NCBI GenBank assembly: GCA_902795965.1
Contig: CADBNI010000021.1
Coordinates: forward strand, 62,001 to 126,000
Length of the DNA: 64,000 nt
Origin: an uncultured bacterium
GTDB lineage: Bacteria; Cyanobacteriota; Vampirovibrionia; Gastranaerophilales; Gastranaerophilaceae
Reading direction: 5' to 3'
In this document: piece after piece, positions 26,762-34,900 of the stretch
Position numbering within the stretch: the stretch's first letter is position 1
Layout of the letters: each line of letters starts with the position of its first letter
Made by a program: the position numbers and the translations under genes
The notes under the pieces: generated by a model
The model's database searches: none
Told to the model about the DNA's origin: nothing
The model's input: only the letters and a program-made list of their open reading frames with translations

Positions 26762-27403
26762 ATGGATACGATATTAAAGGATATGAATCCTATTATACAA
26801 ATGCTGATAGTAATGAGCTTGTTCTCGTTGCTTCCTTTGGTATTTTGTTGTATGACAAGTTTTTTGAGGTTTGTAATCGTATTTTCAATGTTGAAAACCG
26901 CAATGGGTACTCAACAAGTTCCGCCATCAATCGTAATTATCGGTCTTTCAATGATATTGACTTTTTATACTATGGGCGGAACATTTCAAAAAATGTATGA
27001 ATTGGGTTCTGTTCCGTATCAAAAAAATCATAATATTATAGAAACGATTAATGAGGGTTCAAAGCCTTTAAAAGAATTTATGATGAAACAAACCCGCGAG
27101 GGTGATTTGGCATTTTTTGTCGAATTATCAAAAGGCAAAGCCCCGAACAATCCTGATGAACTTACTGTTTGGGAAATTGCGCCCGCGTTTATTTTGAGTG
27201 AACTTAAAACATCGTTTGAAATCGGATTTATAATATTTGTTCCGTTTATTGTACTTGACCTTGTAGTGGCAAATATTTTGCTTGCGTTAGGTATGTTTAT
27301 GTTGTCGCCGACGATTATATCTCTGCCGTTTAAACTGCTGATATTTATTGCGGTAGACGGTTGGGCGCTGATTGTTCAAGGGCTTGTAACAAGTTATAAT
27401 TAG
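26762..27403 (+). CDS. fliP: Flagellar export gate protein FliP
   Basis: 213 residues with four spans. Signature segments are FVIVFSMLKTAMGTQQVPPS, then a large loop, a late ISELKTSF-like stretch (ILSELKTSFEIGF) and a C-terminal LPFKLLIFIAVDGW. FliP pentamers with FliQ and FliR form the export pore. No signal peptide is obvious before the first span, as in SctR-type members. AAGGAA precedes the ATG. Confidence 0.95.
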   Translation: MDTILKDMNPIIQMLIVMSLFSLLPLVFCCMTSFLRFVIVFSMLKTAMGTQQVPPSIVIIGLSMILTFYTMGGTFQKMYELGSVPYQKNHNIIETINEGSKPLKEFMMKQTREGDLAFFVELSKGKAPNNPDELTVWEIAPAFILSELKTSFEIGFIIFVPFIVLDLVVANILLALGMFMLSPTIISLPFKLLIFIAVDGWALIVQGLVTSYN

Positions 27404-27411
27404 GAGGGGTA

Positions 27412-27888
27412 ATGGAAGTTTTAATTGAATATTTAGCAAAAGGATTTTTATTAATGCTTGCAATATCTATGCCTTGTGTACTTGTTGCGGCGGGTATCGG
27501 TTTGATTGTCGGTATTTTGCAGGCTGTAACTCAGGTTCAGGAACAAACTATTGCAGCCGCTCCGAAAATTTTGGGTGTATTTTTGGTAATTATTATAGGC
27601 GGTATAGGATTTATTAATATGCTTAAAGGTTTTGTAATTGACGGCATGTCTATTGCTTTTAATCTTGTATCGAAAAATGATTCGTTTGTATTGCCGTCTG
27701 ATTATTACAAATACACGACACCTTTTGAAAGAGAAATGAAAAACAGCGGAGAAATTGACTATATAATGAAGCATCCGGGCAAAGTTCCGTATATTGATAA
27801 TCAGCACAAAATCAAATATTACGGAGCGCCGAATACTCCGATGCCGAAACCGAATTTTGTTGAAACGAATAAAATACTGGGCAGATAA
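27412..27888 (+). CDS. fliQ: FliQ with a long C-terminal extension
   Basis: 158 residues; FliQ is normally about 89. Residues 1-85 are the two-helix FliQ hairpin, with the family core VGILQAVTQVQEQTIAAAPK. Residues 90-158 are extra, soluble, Pro- and Tyr-containing (PSDYYKYTTPFEREMK, KVPYIDNQHKIKYYG), and unlike any FliQ part I know. The extension is not a frameshift product: AGGAGG-led fliR starts after its own stop. It may bind a substrate or another export component in the cytoplasm. Confidence 0.9.
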   Translation: MEVLIEYLAKGFLLMLAISMPCVLVAAGIGLIVGILQAVTQVQEQTIAAAPKILGVFLVIIIGGIGFINMLKGFVIDGMSIAFNLVSKNDSFVLPSDYYKYTTPFEREMKNSGEIDYIMKHPGKVPYIDNQHKIKYYGAPNTPMPKPNFVETNKILGR

Positions 27889-27896
27889 GGAGGATT

Positions 27897-28676
27897 ATGG
27901 AGCAAATTCTTACCGAATTAATGAAAACATTTCCGATGCTTAATACGTATTTGGCAGCGGGTATTTTCATATTTGCAAGATTGTTGGGATTTATAAGATT
28001 TGCCCCCGTTTTTAACAGAAAAGAAATTCCCGGCATGGTAAAGATTTCGCTCGTTTTGTTGTTTACGATAATTTTGACATGTGTAGCAAAGCCTGATGTC
28101 AAGGTTGTTGAAACATCTTTTGTGCTTTCAATTCTTTTAAATATGGTTGTCGGAGCAATGATAGGTTATGTTGCGCAGTTGATTCTGCTTGCGATTGAGG
28201 CGGGTGGAGATATGGTGAATATGCAGATGGGGCTTTCTTCCGCAATGGTTTTGGATCCTACAACTTCGGCTCAGGTTTCTATTGTCGGTAAATGTTTTCA
28301 ACTTTTGGGACTTTTAATTTTTATACAGTTGGGCGGAATTTATTGGCTTTTGCAGGCATTTATGCACAGTATCGAAATATTTCCGCTTGATGCGGTTGTA
28401 ATTCCTCTTAAACAGCTTGTTAATATGGATTATTTGGTTCAGCTTTCGTCAAATGTTTTGTTTATGGGATTGCAGATAGCTTCTCCCGTATTGCTGGCGA
28501 CTTTGGGACAGGATATTATTTTGGGTGTAATTTCAAAAACCGCTCCGCAGGTAAACGTTTTTCAGTTGAGTTTCTTGTTCAAGCCTGTTTTGGGTGCTGC
28601 GATTATGGTTTGGATTTTACCCATGCTTGTGAATGTAATTTCCGATTATTTCCTTTCATTTGCAAAAATTATTTAA
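27897..28676 (+). CDS. fliR: Flagellar export gate protein FliR
   Basis: 259 residues, normal length, with about six to eight hydrophobic segments. Typical features: FARLLGFIRFAPVFNRKEIP at the N-terminus, a GGDMVNMQMGLSSAMVLDP core near 103-121, and NVFQLSFLFKPVLG near the end. FliR seeds the FliP5-FliR pore complex. Preceded by AAGGAGG, 8 bases after fliQ. It closes the fliM-O-P-Q-R operon; the next gene has its own promoter. Confidence 0.93.
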   Translation: MEQILTELMKTFPMLNTYLAAGIFIFARLLGFIRFAPVFNRKEIPGMVKISLVLLFTIILTCVAKPDVKVVETSFVLSILLNMVVGAMIGYVAQLILLAIEAGGDMVNMQMGLSSAMVLDPTTSAQVSIVGKCFQLLGLLIFIQLGGIYWLLQAFMHSIEIFPLDAVVIPLKQLVNMDYLVQLSSNVLFMGLQIASPVLLATLGQDIILGVISKTAPQVNVFQLSFLFKPVLGAAIMVWILPMLVNVISDYFLSFAKII

Positions 28677-28684
28677 AATTTTCG

Positions 28685-28693
28685 TGCTATAAT
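28685..28693 (+). promoter_or_regulatory. Extended -10 promoter before the 28717 dehydrogenase
   Basis: TGCTATAAT at 28685-28693, followed by AAAAGGGG before the ATG. The same TGCTATAAT occurs at 37869-37877 and before the sigma factor gene. Confidence 0.55.
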
Positions 28694-28716
28694 TTTTTTA
28701 TGAAAAGGGGATAGAA

Positions 28717-29685
28717 ATGAAAGCTGTAGTATTTGATGAAGAATTAAAATTGGTTAACGATTATGAAAAACCCGTTCCGCAGAAAGGTGAAGCACTTGTG
28801 AGAGTTACTCTTGCGGGCATTTGTAATACCGATTATGAAATTACAAAAGGTTATATGGGCTATAAGGGTATTTTAGGTCATGAAGCCGTTGGTATTGTTG
28901 AAGAAATTAATGATGAGGATAAATCACTTTTGGGTAAAAGGGTCGTGGCTGAAATAAGCTACGGTTGTAAAAAACCCGAATGTCCTTATTGTGCCGAAAA
29001 ACTTTACCGCCATTGCCCGGAACGTCATACTCTCGGAATTTTTCATAAAGACGGTGTTTTTGCACAATATTTTACAATGCCTTTGGAAGTCCTGTTTGAA
29101 GTTCCCGAAAATGTTCCCGATGAACAGGCAGTATTTGTCGAACCTTTGGCGGCAGCATGCGAAATTACGGAACAACTTCATATAAAACCGTTTGAAAAAG
29201 TTGTTATTTTGGGTGACGGAAAGTTGGGGTTGATTACGGCTTTGACTTTGAACGCTCAAAATATTGATGTTTTGCTTGTCGGGAAACACCAAAATAAACT
29301 TGATATAGCAAAAGCTCAAGGGGTTGAAACCGTTCTTTTGAGTGATTTGAAGGTCGAGAAAAAATATGATGTCGTTGTTGAGGCGACAGGATCAATTTCG
29401 GGATTTGAAACGGCTCTTGCACTTACAAAACCGCGCGGAGTTTTGGTTTTGAAAAGTACAGTTGCGGCTTCAAAAGAATTTAATCTTGCACCGATTGTAA
29501 TTGATGAAATAACGGTTTTAGGGTCAAGATGCGGTCAATTCCCCGCGGCACTCAGACTTTTGAAATCGGGCAAGGTTGATTTTTCTCCTTTGATTTCGGG
29601 GAGATACAAGGCTGATGATGCGCTTGAAGCATTTGAAAAAAATAAGGAAAAAGATACCATAAAGATCCTTTTGGATTTTAATTAA
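28717..29685 (+). CDS. Zinc-dependent alcohol dehydrogenase-like protein (MDR family)
   Basis: 322 residues. GroES-like N-terminus with LAGICNTDYEI and GHEAVGIVEE for the catalytic zinc, and a structural zinc loop with four Cys (GCKKPECPYCAEKLYRHC). The Rossmann part begins VVILGDGKLGLITALTL near 167. Such enzymes oxidise alcohols or polyols with NAD(P); substrate not predictable here. Slightly shorter than classic members (about 340). Followed 12 bases later by the LptF/G permease, so they may be co-transcribed. Confidence 0.85.
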   Translation: MKAVVFDEELKLVNDYEKPVPQKGEALVRVTLAGICNTDYEITKGYMGYKGILGHEAVGIVEEINDEDKSLLGKRVVAEISYGCKKPECPYCAEKLYRHCPERHTLGIFHKDGVFAQYFTMPLEVLFEVPENVPDEQAVFVEPLAAACEITEQLHIKPFEKVVILGDGKLGLITALTLNAQNIDVLLVGKHQNKLDIAKAQGVETVLLSDLKVEKKYDVVVEATGSISGFETALALTKPRGVLVLKSTVAASKEFNLAPIVIDEITVLGSRCGQFPAALRLLKSGKVDFSPLISGRYKADDALEAFEKNKEKDTIKILLDFN

Positions 29686-29696
29686 CGGGAAGAATC

Positions 29697-30803
29697 ATGG
29701 CAAGTAACGTAAAATCATTGGATAAATATATTTTAAAACAGGTAATAGAGATGTTCTTGATGGGCGTTGCTGTTTTTACGTCAATCATTTTTGCATCCGA
29801 TACTTTTATTACTTTGATTAAACAGATATCGCATTTCGGTATACCGTTTAAGGTTGCTTTTATGATGATTATTCTGAACTTGCCTCAGGTTATTGTTATG
29901 ACAATTCCTATGGGTGTTCTTTTAGCGACCGTAATGACTTTGAACGGTTTGAGCCTTAAATCCGAAATTACTGTTATGAGAGCCTGCGGAATAGGTTTGA
30001 ACAGAATAGCAAAACCGATTTTTATTTTTGCAATAATTATGGCATTATGCAGTTTCTTTATTAACGAAGCCATTGTTCCCGTTATGACAAAGCAGTCTAA
30101 AGACCTTGCACTTTGGGCTTTCGGACAAAAAAATATTCCCGAAGGCAAACAAAATTTTGTATTTAAAGAGGTCAATAATAACGGAGCTTTGAAACGCTTG
30201 TTTTATGTTGGATATTGCGAAAATAAGGTTCTGCATAATATTACGGTTCTTGATACGTCAAAAGCGGGTACTATACAGGTATTGCAGGCAGATGAAGGTA
30301 AAACTTCACCCGAAGGCTGGGATTTTAGAAAAGGGGCAGTTTATACCGTTAATGCGGAAGGTAAAATACTTAATACAACTCTTTTTGACAGTTCGATTAT
30401 TAAGTTTGGGCTTGATTTGTCAGCGGAGTTAAACAGAAATGTTACGAGAGAAATGAATTTCAGTAACTTGTTGGCTTATATCAAGAGTCACCCCGATTTG
30501 GAAGGCGAGGAGAGAAATTATTTTTGGATAGAACTTTATGACAAGCTGGCTTTGCCTTTGACGACCGTAGTATTCGTGTTGATTGGTGTTCCGCTTGCGA
30601 TTACTCCTCCTCGTGTCAGGTATAACAGAGGATTTTTGTTCAGTATTTTGATAATTTTTGCTTATTATCTGATTAGGGCATTGTCCATATCGTTTGGTGA
30701 GGCAGGAACTTTGCCCGCATTTTTGGGTGCTTGGCTTCCGAATATAATACTTACTATAATCGGAGTATTCATTTATCACAGAAAAGTTTATACAATAAGT
30801 TAG
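29697..30803 (+). CDS. LptF/LptG (YjgP/YjgQ) family permease
   Basis: 368 residues. Starts LDKYILKQVIEMFLMGVAVF, the family's conserved first helix, followed by NLPQVIVMTIPMGVLLATVM with the usual P-x-x-x-L motif, a periplasmic beta-jellyroll middle (about 130-270), and three C-terminal spans. These proteins are the membrane part of the ABC transporter that extracts lipopolysaccharide. A single homologue with no lptB beside it, as in cyanobacteria. Cannot tell LptF from LptG by sequence alone. Confidence 0.88.
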   Translation: MASNVKSLDKYILKQVIEMFLMGVAVFTSIIFASDTFITLIKQISHFGIPFKVAFMMIILNLPQVIVMTIPMGVLLATVMTLNGLSLKSEITVMRACGIGLNRIAKPIFIFAIIMALCSFFINEAIVPVMTKQSKDLALWAFGQKNIPEGKQNFVFKEVNNNGALKRLFYVGYCENKVLHNITVLDTSKAGTIQVLQADEGKTSPEGWDFRKGAVYTVNAEGKILNTTLFDSSIIKFGLDLSAELNRNVTREMNFSNLLAYIKSHPDLEGEERNYFWIELYDKLALPLTTVVFVLIGVPLAITPPRVRYNRGFLFSILIIFAYYLIRALSISFGEAGTLPAFLGAWLPNIILTIIGVFIYHRKVYTIS

Positions 30804-30837
30804 AGCAAAAAATATTTTTACGGGTTTTAGGAAAAAT

Positions 30838-31410
30838 ATGAGCAATAATCTTTTTGAAAATAATTTAAAAAGGCTTAATGACTATGATTTGAATATTTTG
30901 AACGACAATTCGTTTAAGGATTTGGACGACAAGTCGCTCAAGATGGAATATCTTATTGCGGAAAAAGAAGAACAGCTTGAAAAATTGAATAACAAGATTA
31001 AGGGTGCCGAACTTTTAGGCAAACTCGTTGATGTTATGGAGTTGAAAATACAGATTAAAACTCTTGAAAATGAGCTTGGAGAATTGAAAAAAGAATATGC
31101 AAAACAAAATCTTGCGGAACGCTTGACCCCGAAAATTGCAAAATCAAAACGCAAAATGGCACCGTTGAAAGTAATTGCAAGATTTTTGACAAGAAGAATT
31201 TTTTCAAAAGTTTCCAAAAAATTCCGTTCGATAGCGGATTTGGGAGATTCTCTCGATACTCTGGAGAGTATTAACAGTAATGTTGATGAACTTATTGCCA
31301 TGAAAGTTCCGTACGGTGAAACAAAGGCAAATTACGAAAAATTGACTAATTACCTCTATCGCGCCAACAGAATTCATTCTCAAATCAATAAAAGAATGCA
31401 AAAACTGTAA
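30838..31410 (+). CDS. Coiled-coil protein of unknown function
   Basis: 190 residues, no membrane span or signal. Residues 35-90 form a long coiled coil (LIAEKEEQLEKLNNKIKG, LKIQIKTLENELGELKKEY); residues 90-130 are very basic (KIAKSKRKMAPLK, FLTRRIFSKVSKKF). TAGGAAAAA precedes the ATG, 34 bases after the LptF/G gene, likely the same operon. It ends directly against a convergent pseudopilin stop. The basic region could bind nucleic acid or membrane phosphates. Confidence 0.7.
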   Translation: MSNNLFENNLKRLNDYDLNILNDNSFKDLDDKSLKMEYLIAEKEEQLEKLNNKIKGAELLGKLVDVMELKIQIKTLENELGELKKEYAKQNLAERLTPKIAKSKRKMAPLKVIARFLTRRIFSKVSKKFRSIADLGDSLDTLESINSNVDELIAMKVPYGETKANYEKLTNYLYRANRIHSQINKRMQKL

Positions 31411-32262
31411 TTATCTGCATTTCTTTTTACCTGTCCACGAAAGGTCGTTGCAGTGCAGGTAATCCATGTTCCCGTTGTAGATTACCCAGCCTGCACAGCC
31501 CATACCGTTTGTGCTCCAACCGGAAACGTAACCTATTGATTTGTCCTTACAATTTATTTTAAAGCTGTATCCGCTTGTATCGGCTGCCACTCCGTGCGGT
31601 ACAAGCCCGTATTTTGTTATGTATATAAAAAATGTATCCACTCCGTATTGATTAGGTTCTTTTGTTCCGTTTACATCAACCATAATATTCCCGCAGACGT
31701 TTTTCATTTGTATTGAAGTCCCTTCAGTTAAAGAACAATTAGCATCCCAAACCCATGGCATTATTATTGTTCCGTTAGCAAGTCGGGCTTTTGAATTATT
31801 GTTAGAATCAAGATTGCCCGCATTTTGTTTGCCATCCAAACCTACATAATTAACATTTTTCAGGCAGCCTGTTTCGCTCGATTTACAAATTTTGGTTGTT
31901 TTGAGGTAAGGTTGAAATTTTTCCATAAGTTTGTCCGAGCTTGTTTTATCTTCCGAATTCGCCAAATCCCAATTATCCGGAGTACCATAATCTTGTACTG
32001 CTCTTTCGTACGCTTGAGAAAGTATTGAATATGATTGTTTTAACCTGTTAACGGTTTGCATTTCACGAATTTTTTGGTTTATAACAGGCATTGTAATCGC
32101 TGCAACAGTGCCTATGATGCCGAGGGTGATGAGGACCTCCGCGAGGGTGAAGGCACATTTTTGCCCCCTCTCCCTAACCCTCTCCCTCAAGGGGCGAGGG
32201 AACTTATCTCTGCTTCCTCCCTGATTAGAAGATGAAATTTTTTCCTTAGCTTCTTGTTTCAT
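31411..32262 (-). CDS. Pseudopilin with a repeat inserted in its leader (module 2)
   Basis: 283 residues. AAGGAG supports the ATG at 32262, but the prepilin motif CAFTLAEVLITLGIIGTVAA only starts at residue 36. The extra leader, residues 15-35, is encoded by a GGGAGAGGGTTAGGGAGAGG-type repeat (about 32155-32210) of a kind also found between genes here. A leader of about 36 residues is far longer than the usual 5-10. The C-terminal part has the shared MVDVNGTKEPNQYGVDTFF motif. Divergent from the XRE gene at 32391. Prepilin peptidases can accept some long leaders, so it may still be functional. Confidence 0.8.
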   Translation of the reverse strand: MKQEAKEKISSSNQGGSRDKFPRPLRERVRERGQKCAFTLAEVLITLGIIGTVAAITMPVINQKIREMQTVNRLKQSYSILSQAYERAVQDYGTPDNWDLANSEDKTSSDKLMEKFQPYLKTTKICKSSETGCLKNVNYVGLDGKQNAGNLDSNNNSKARLANGTIIMPWVWDANCSLTEGTSIQMKNVCGNIMVDVNGTKEPNQYGVDTFFIYITKYGLVPHGVAADTSGYSFKINCKDKSIGYVSGWSTNGMGCAGWVIYNGNMDYLHCNDLSWTGKKKCR

Positions 32263-32390
32263 AATTTCTCCTTATGAATTGGTAAATTGTATTTTATATT
32301 CTTGTACATATTATTATATCATATTATTTTTTAAAATACAAGCATATATTTCATTTTTTAAATTTTTATATGTGATTATAATTAGTAAAT
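32263..32390. promoter_or_regulatory. Divergent pilin/XRE control region, module 2
   Basis: A 10-bp inverted repeat TTGTATTTTA (32287-32296) and TAAAATACAA (32332-32341), 35 bases apart. TATAAT at 32377-32382 is 8 bases before the regulator ATG without a ribosome site. Confidence 0.5.
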
Positions 32391-32723
32391 ATGGATGAAA
32401 AAACGATTAAACAACTTTTGGGTTTACAAATAAAGCATTTGCGTAAAAAGCATAATTTAACGCAATTTGCTCTTGGGGAAAAAATAGGGATAGATCAGCG
32501 TCAGATTGCTTATATTGAGGGCGGAAACAGCTTTCCGTCTTTGAAAACGCTTAACAAATTTTGTGATGTTTTTAATTGTCAGCTCAAAGATTTGTTTGAT
32601 TATGAGCATTTTGTTAATAATCGTAATGTAAAAAAAGAGATTGAAGATAAAATTTCAATTCTTGATGAAAAAAGTTTAAATCTTTATTATCAAATTTTGA
32701 ACGTCATTGACAAAAGCTGTTAA
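32391..32723 (+). CDS. XRE-family regulator (module 2)
   Basis: 110 residues. HTH at about 15-70: HNLTQFALGEKIGIDQRQIAYIE and a CQLKDLFDYE end, typical of XRE/Cro-type domains. The last 40 residues are a short helical tail that may dimerise. Divergent from the module 2 pseudopilin; it overlaps the convergent TPR gene by four bases at its end. Likely controls the pilin, by analogy with the four other pairs. Confidence 0.85.
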   Translation: MDEKTIKQLLGLQIKHLRKKHNLTQFALGEKIGIDQRQIAYIEGGNSFPSLKTLNKFCDVFNCQLKDLFDYEHFVNNRNVKKEIEDKISILDEKSLNLYYQILNVIDKSC

Positions 32724-33322
32724 AATCCTTTGGCTGAGATGGCTTCGCTCATAGCGACCGCAGGGTAGTATTTCGGCAATATTGCAAGGCAGTCGTTTGT
32801 GGCAATCCTTGCTCGCGTATAGTCTTTTATCGAATAAAAAATGTATGCCAAAAGATAGTGAAGTTCGGGGTCGTTATAAAAATAACTTTTTGCACGTTTC
32901 AGGAAAAATTTTGCCTGTTCAAAAAGATTGTTGTTATAAAATACTCTGCCGATAAATTTGTAAACTTCGGGGTTTATGGAAAACATAAAATCCGCATATC
33001 TTACAATTTTTTCGACAAAATCGCCTTTGTAATAATGAATTAAAATGTTTAAATCAATTTCCAAAAAATTTCTCAGCTCAAAATATGTCGGATATTCACG
33101 AACATCCCCCTCAATCAATGAAATCATAAATAATGCCCAATGTGCGCGGATATCAATGTCTTTTAATTCGTTAAAAATCCGTTTTGCCTCGTCCAAATTA
33201 TCTTCAAGAATTTGGCAGTAACCGTATTCAAGCGGATAGCCTTTTTTAATGAAAAATTGCCGACAATTTTCATCATAATTTGTCAGCAATTTTTCTTTTT
33301 CTTTTGAATATTCCGAAATCAT
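32720..33322 (-). CDS. TPR-like protein
   Basis: 200 residues, all helical. Repeat-like units near 100-185 (PEVYKFIGRVFYNNNLFEQA, PELHYLLAYIFYSIKDYTRA) match the TPR pattern. No signal peptide. It starts three bases after the stop of the secreted TPR gene upstream and so is its operon partner. Probably a protein-interaction module; no partner can be named. Confidence 0.65.
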   Translation of the reverse strand: MISEYSKEKEKLLTNYDENCRQFFIKKGYPLEYGYCQILEDNLDEAKRIFNELKDIDIRAHWALFMISLIEGDVREYPTYFELRNFLEIDLNILIHYYKGDFVEKIVRYADFMFSINPEVYKFIGRVFYNNNLFEQAKFFLKRAKSYFYNDPELHYLLAYIFYSIKDYTRARIATNDCLAILPKYYPAVAMSEAISAKGF

Positions 33323-33325
33323 ATA

Positions 33326-34261
33326 CTAATATCTGTTGTTATTGTTGTTGCTGAATGTAAAATCAGTCATCATTGAGTTCATAATCATAGCCTGCATAAG
33401 ACGCGGGTCAACATTTTTACCTTCCTGCTGCCGGGCCATCAGATACGGAACCATATTCATCATACTTCCGTTATTGTTGTTGTTATTGCCGAGCATCATA
33501 CTGAATTCAGCCATCTGCGGGTCTTGATATTGAACGGAATAAGGTGTTTGATTTTGGAGTGAAACATTAACACCTGCATCTTTAAGGGTTTTTATTGCAT
33601 TTAAGACTTCTTCATCACTTACTTGTGCAATTCTGTCGTTTTCTTCGGCAGAAGACTTGTCATTATCAAAGTTTCTGATTTTTTGAATATCTTTGTATTC
33701 CAAGTTTTCTTTGTTATTAATTTCTTTTTGAATGTTGTTGAGTTCTTTTTGTTGCAATTCTCTGTTCAATTCGGGTGATAATCCGTTGCCGTAAGGTGCA
33801 TTTACGAATTGATCCAAAGCATCAACATTATTGTCTTCGCCGGTTGCTTCCGGAGCTTTGCAGGTCGGACCTCCGGTCAGACAATCTTTTCCTTTTGTTG
33901 CATATTCAGCAAGGTAAGAATTCGGGCTGAGTGAAATTACTTTTTCATAGGCTTCAACCGCATCTGATTGCATATTTACATGTGTGTAAGCCAAAGCCAT
34001 GTAATAGTATGCTGCGGCATTAGAAGGTTCTTTTTTCGTAAGAGAAAACAGTTCTTGCAGACAGCCTGTGTAATTTCCGCCTTTGTATTTTTTGATTGCA
34101 CTCTTGAGGTTTGCGTTCGGGTAATAGATTGTATTTTTATCCAAACCCGATGATGAAGAATTACCCGAATTGTAATTGTTAATCGGCTGCAAATCTACCG
34201 CACAAACACTCAATGTGCCTAATGCCAAAACAATTAATGTTGATAAAATTTTCTTATTCAT
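33326..34261 (-). CDS. Secreted TPR protein with Asn-rich C-terminus
   Basis: 311 residues. Signal peptide MNKKILSTLIVLALGTLSVCA, with likely cleavage after CA. TPR units at about 55-125 (AAYYYMALAYTHVNMQSDAV, VISLSPNSYLAEYATKG). The rest is Gln- and Asn-rich, ending in runs of Asn (FSNNNNNRY). AAAGGAAA precedes the ATG. Located outside the inner membrane, perhaps in pilus or envelope assembly, given TPR proteins' common role; no direct evidence. Confidence 0.7.
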   Translation of the reverse strand: MNKKILSTLIVLALGTLSVCAVDLQPINNYNSGNSSSSGLDKNTIYYPNANLKSAIKKYKGGNYTGCLQELFSLTKKEPSNAAAYYYMALAYTHVNMQSDAVEAYEKVISLSPNSYLAEYATKGKDCLTGGPTCKAPEATGEDNNVDALDQFVNAPYGNGLSPELNRELQQKELNNIQKEINNKENLEYKDIQKIRNFDNDKSSAEENDRIAQVSDEEVLNAIKTLKDAGVNVSLQNQTPYSVQYQDPQMAEFSMMLGNNNNNNGSMMNMVPYLMARQQEGKNVDPRLMQAMIMNSMMTDFTFSNNNNNRY

Positions 34262-34351
34262 ACTTTTTCCTTTAATGTTTTTTTTGTATAAATCAACTTC
34301 TATAATGATTATATAACATTTTGTAAAAATATCATAATGTAAATATATGAT

Positions 34352-34900
34352 TTATCTCATTGCAAATTTGCATCCGCAGTAATTTTGTCTGTATAATCCC
34401 AATTCTTTTGATATTTTATTTGTTTTTAAAAATCCGTCTTTCTTTTTAAAATTTACTGCAAAATATTCCAAGCCCTCTTGTTTTGCGATTTTTTCCCCGA
34501 TTTGCGTAAGTTTGTCAAAATTTTTGTGCGGGCTTATAACGATTGATGTTGTAAACTTATCAATTCCTTTGGATTTTGCATATTTTGCGGTTTTTAGAAG
34601 TCTTAATTCAAAACATTTGTCGCATCTCAAGCCTTTTTCGGGTTCATTTTCAAATCCTTTTACAAAGTCGTAATATTCTTGCGGGTTATAATCCGCTTCG
34701 ACAAGTTCCGTATCAAAATGTCTGCAAAGAGTGCGTTCTGCCTCAAGTCGTTTTTGGTACTCGCTGTCTGGGTAAATGTTCGGATTATAAAAGTATGCAA
34801 CAGGCGAATATCCCAAATCTTTTAAATAAGATATGGGATATCCCGAACAAATTGCGCAACACGTATGGATAACTATTTTTTCAGTTCTTTGTTTATCCAT
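34352..34900 (-). CDS. queH: Epoxyqueuosine reductase QueH
   Basis: 182 residues, matching the DUF208/QueH family, which reduces epoxyqueuosine to queuosine in tRNA in a cobalamin-independent way. Conserved pattern: HTCCAICSGYP at residues 12-22, a CDKCFELRL motif near 94 and the terminal NYCGC, giving the Cys set for an iron-sulfur cluster. The ATG lies 28 bases inside the end of the upstream VKOR-DsbA gene, so the two are coupled. No other queuosine gene is in the window. Confidence 0.92.
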   Translation of the reverse strand: MDKQRTEKIVIHTCCAICSGYPISYLKDLGYSPVAYFYNPNIYPDSEYQKRLEAERTLCRHFDTELVEADYNPQEYYDFVKGFENEPEKGLRCDKCFELRLLKTAKYAKSKGIDKFTTSIVISPHKNFDKLTQIGEKIAKQEGLEYFAVNFKKKDGFLKTNKISKELGLYRQNYCGCKFAMR

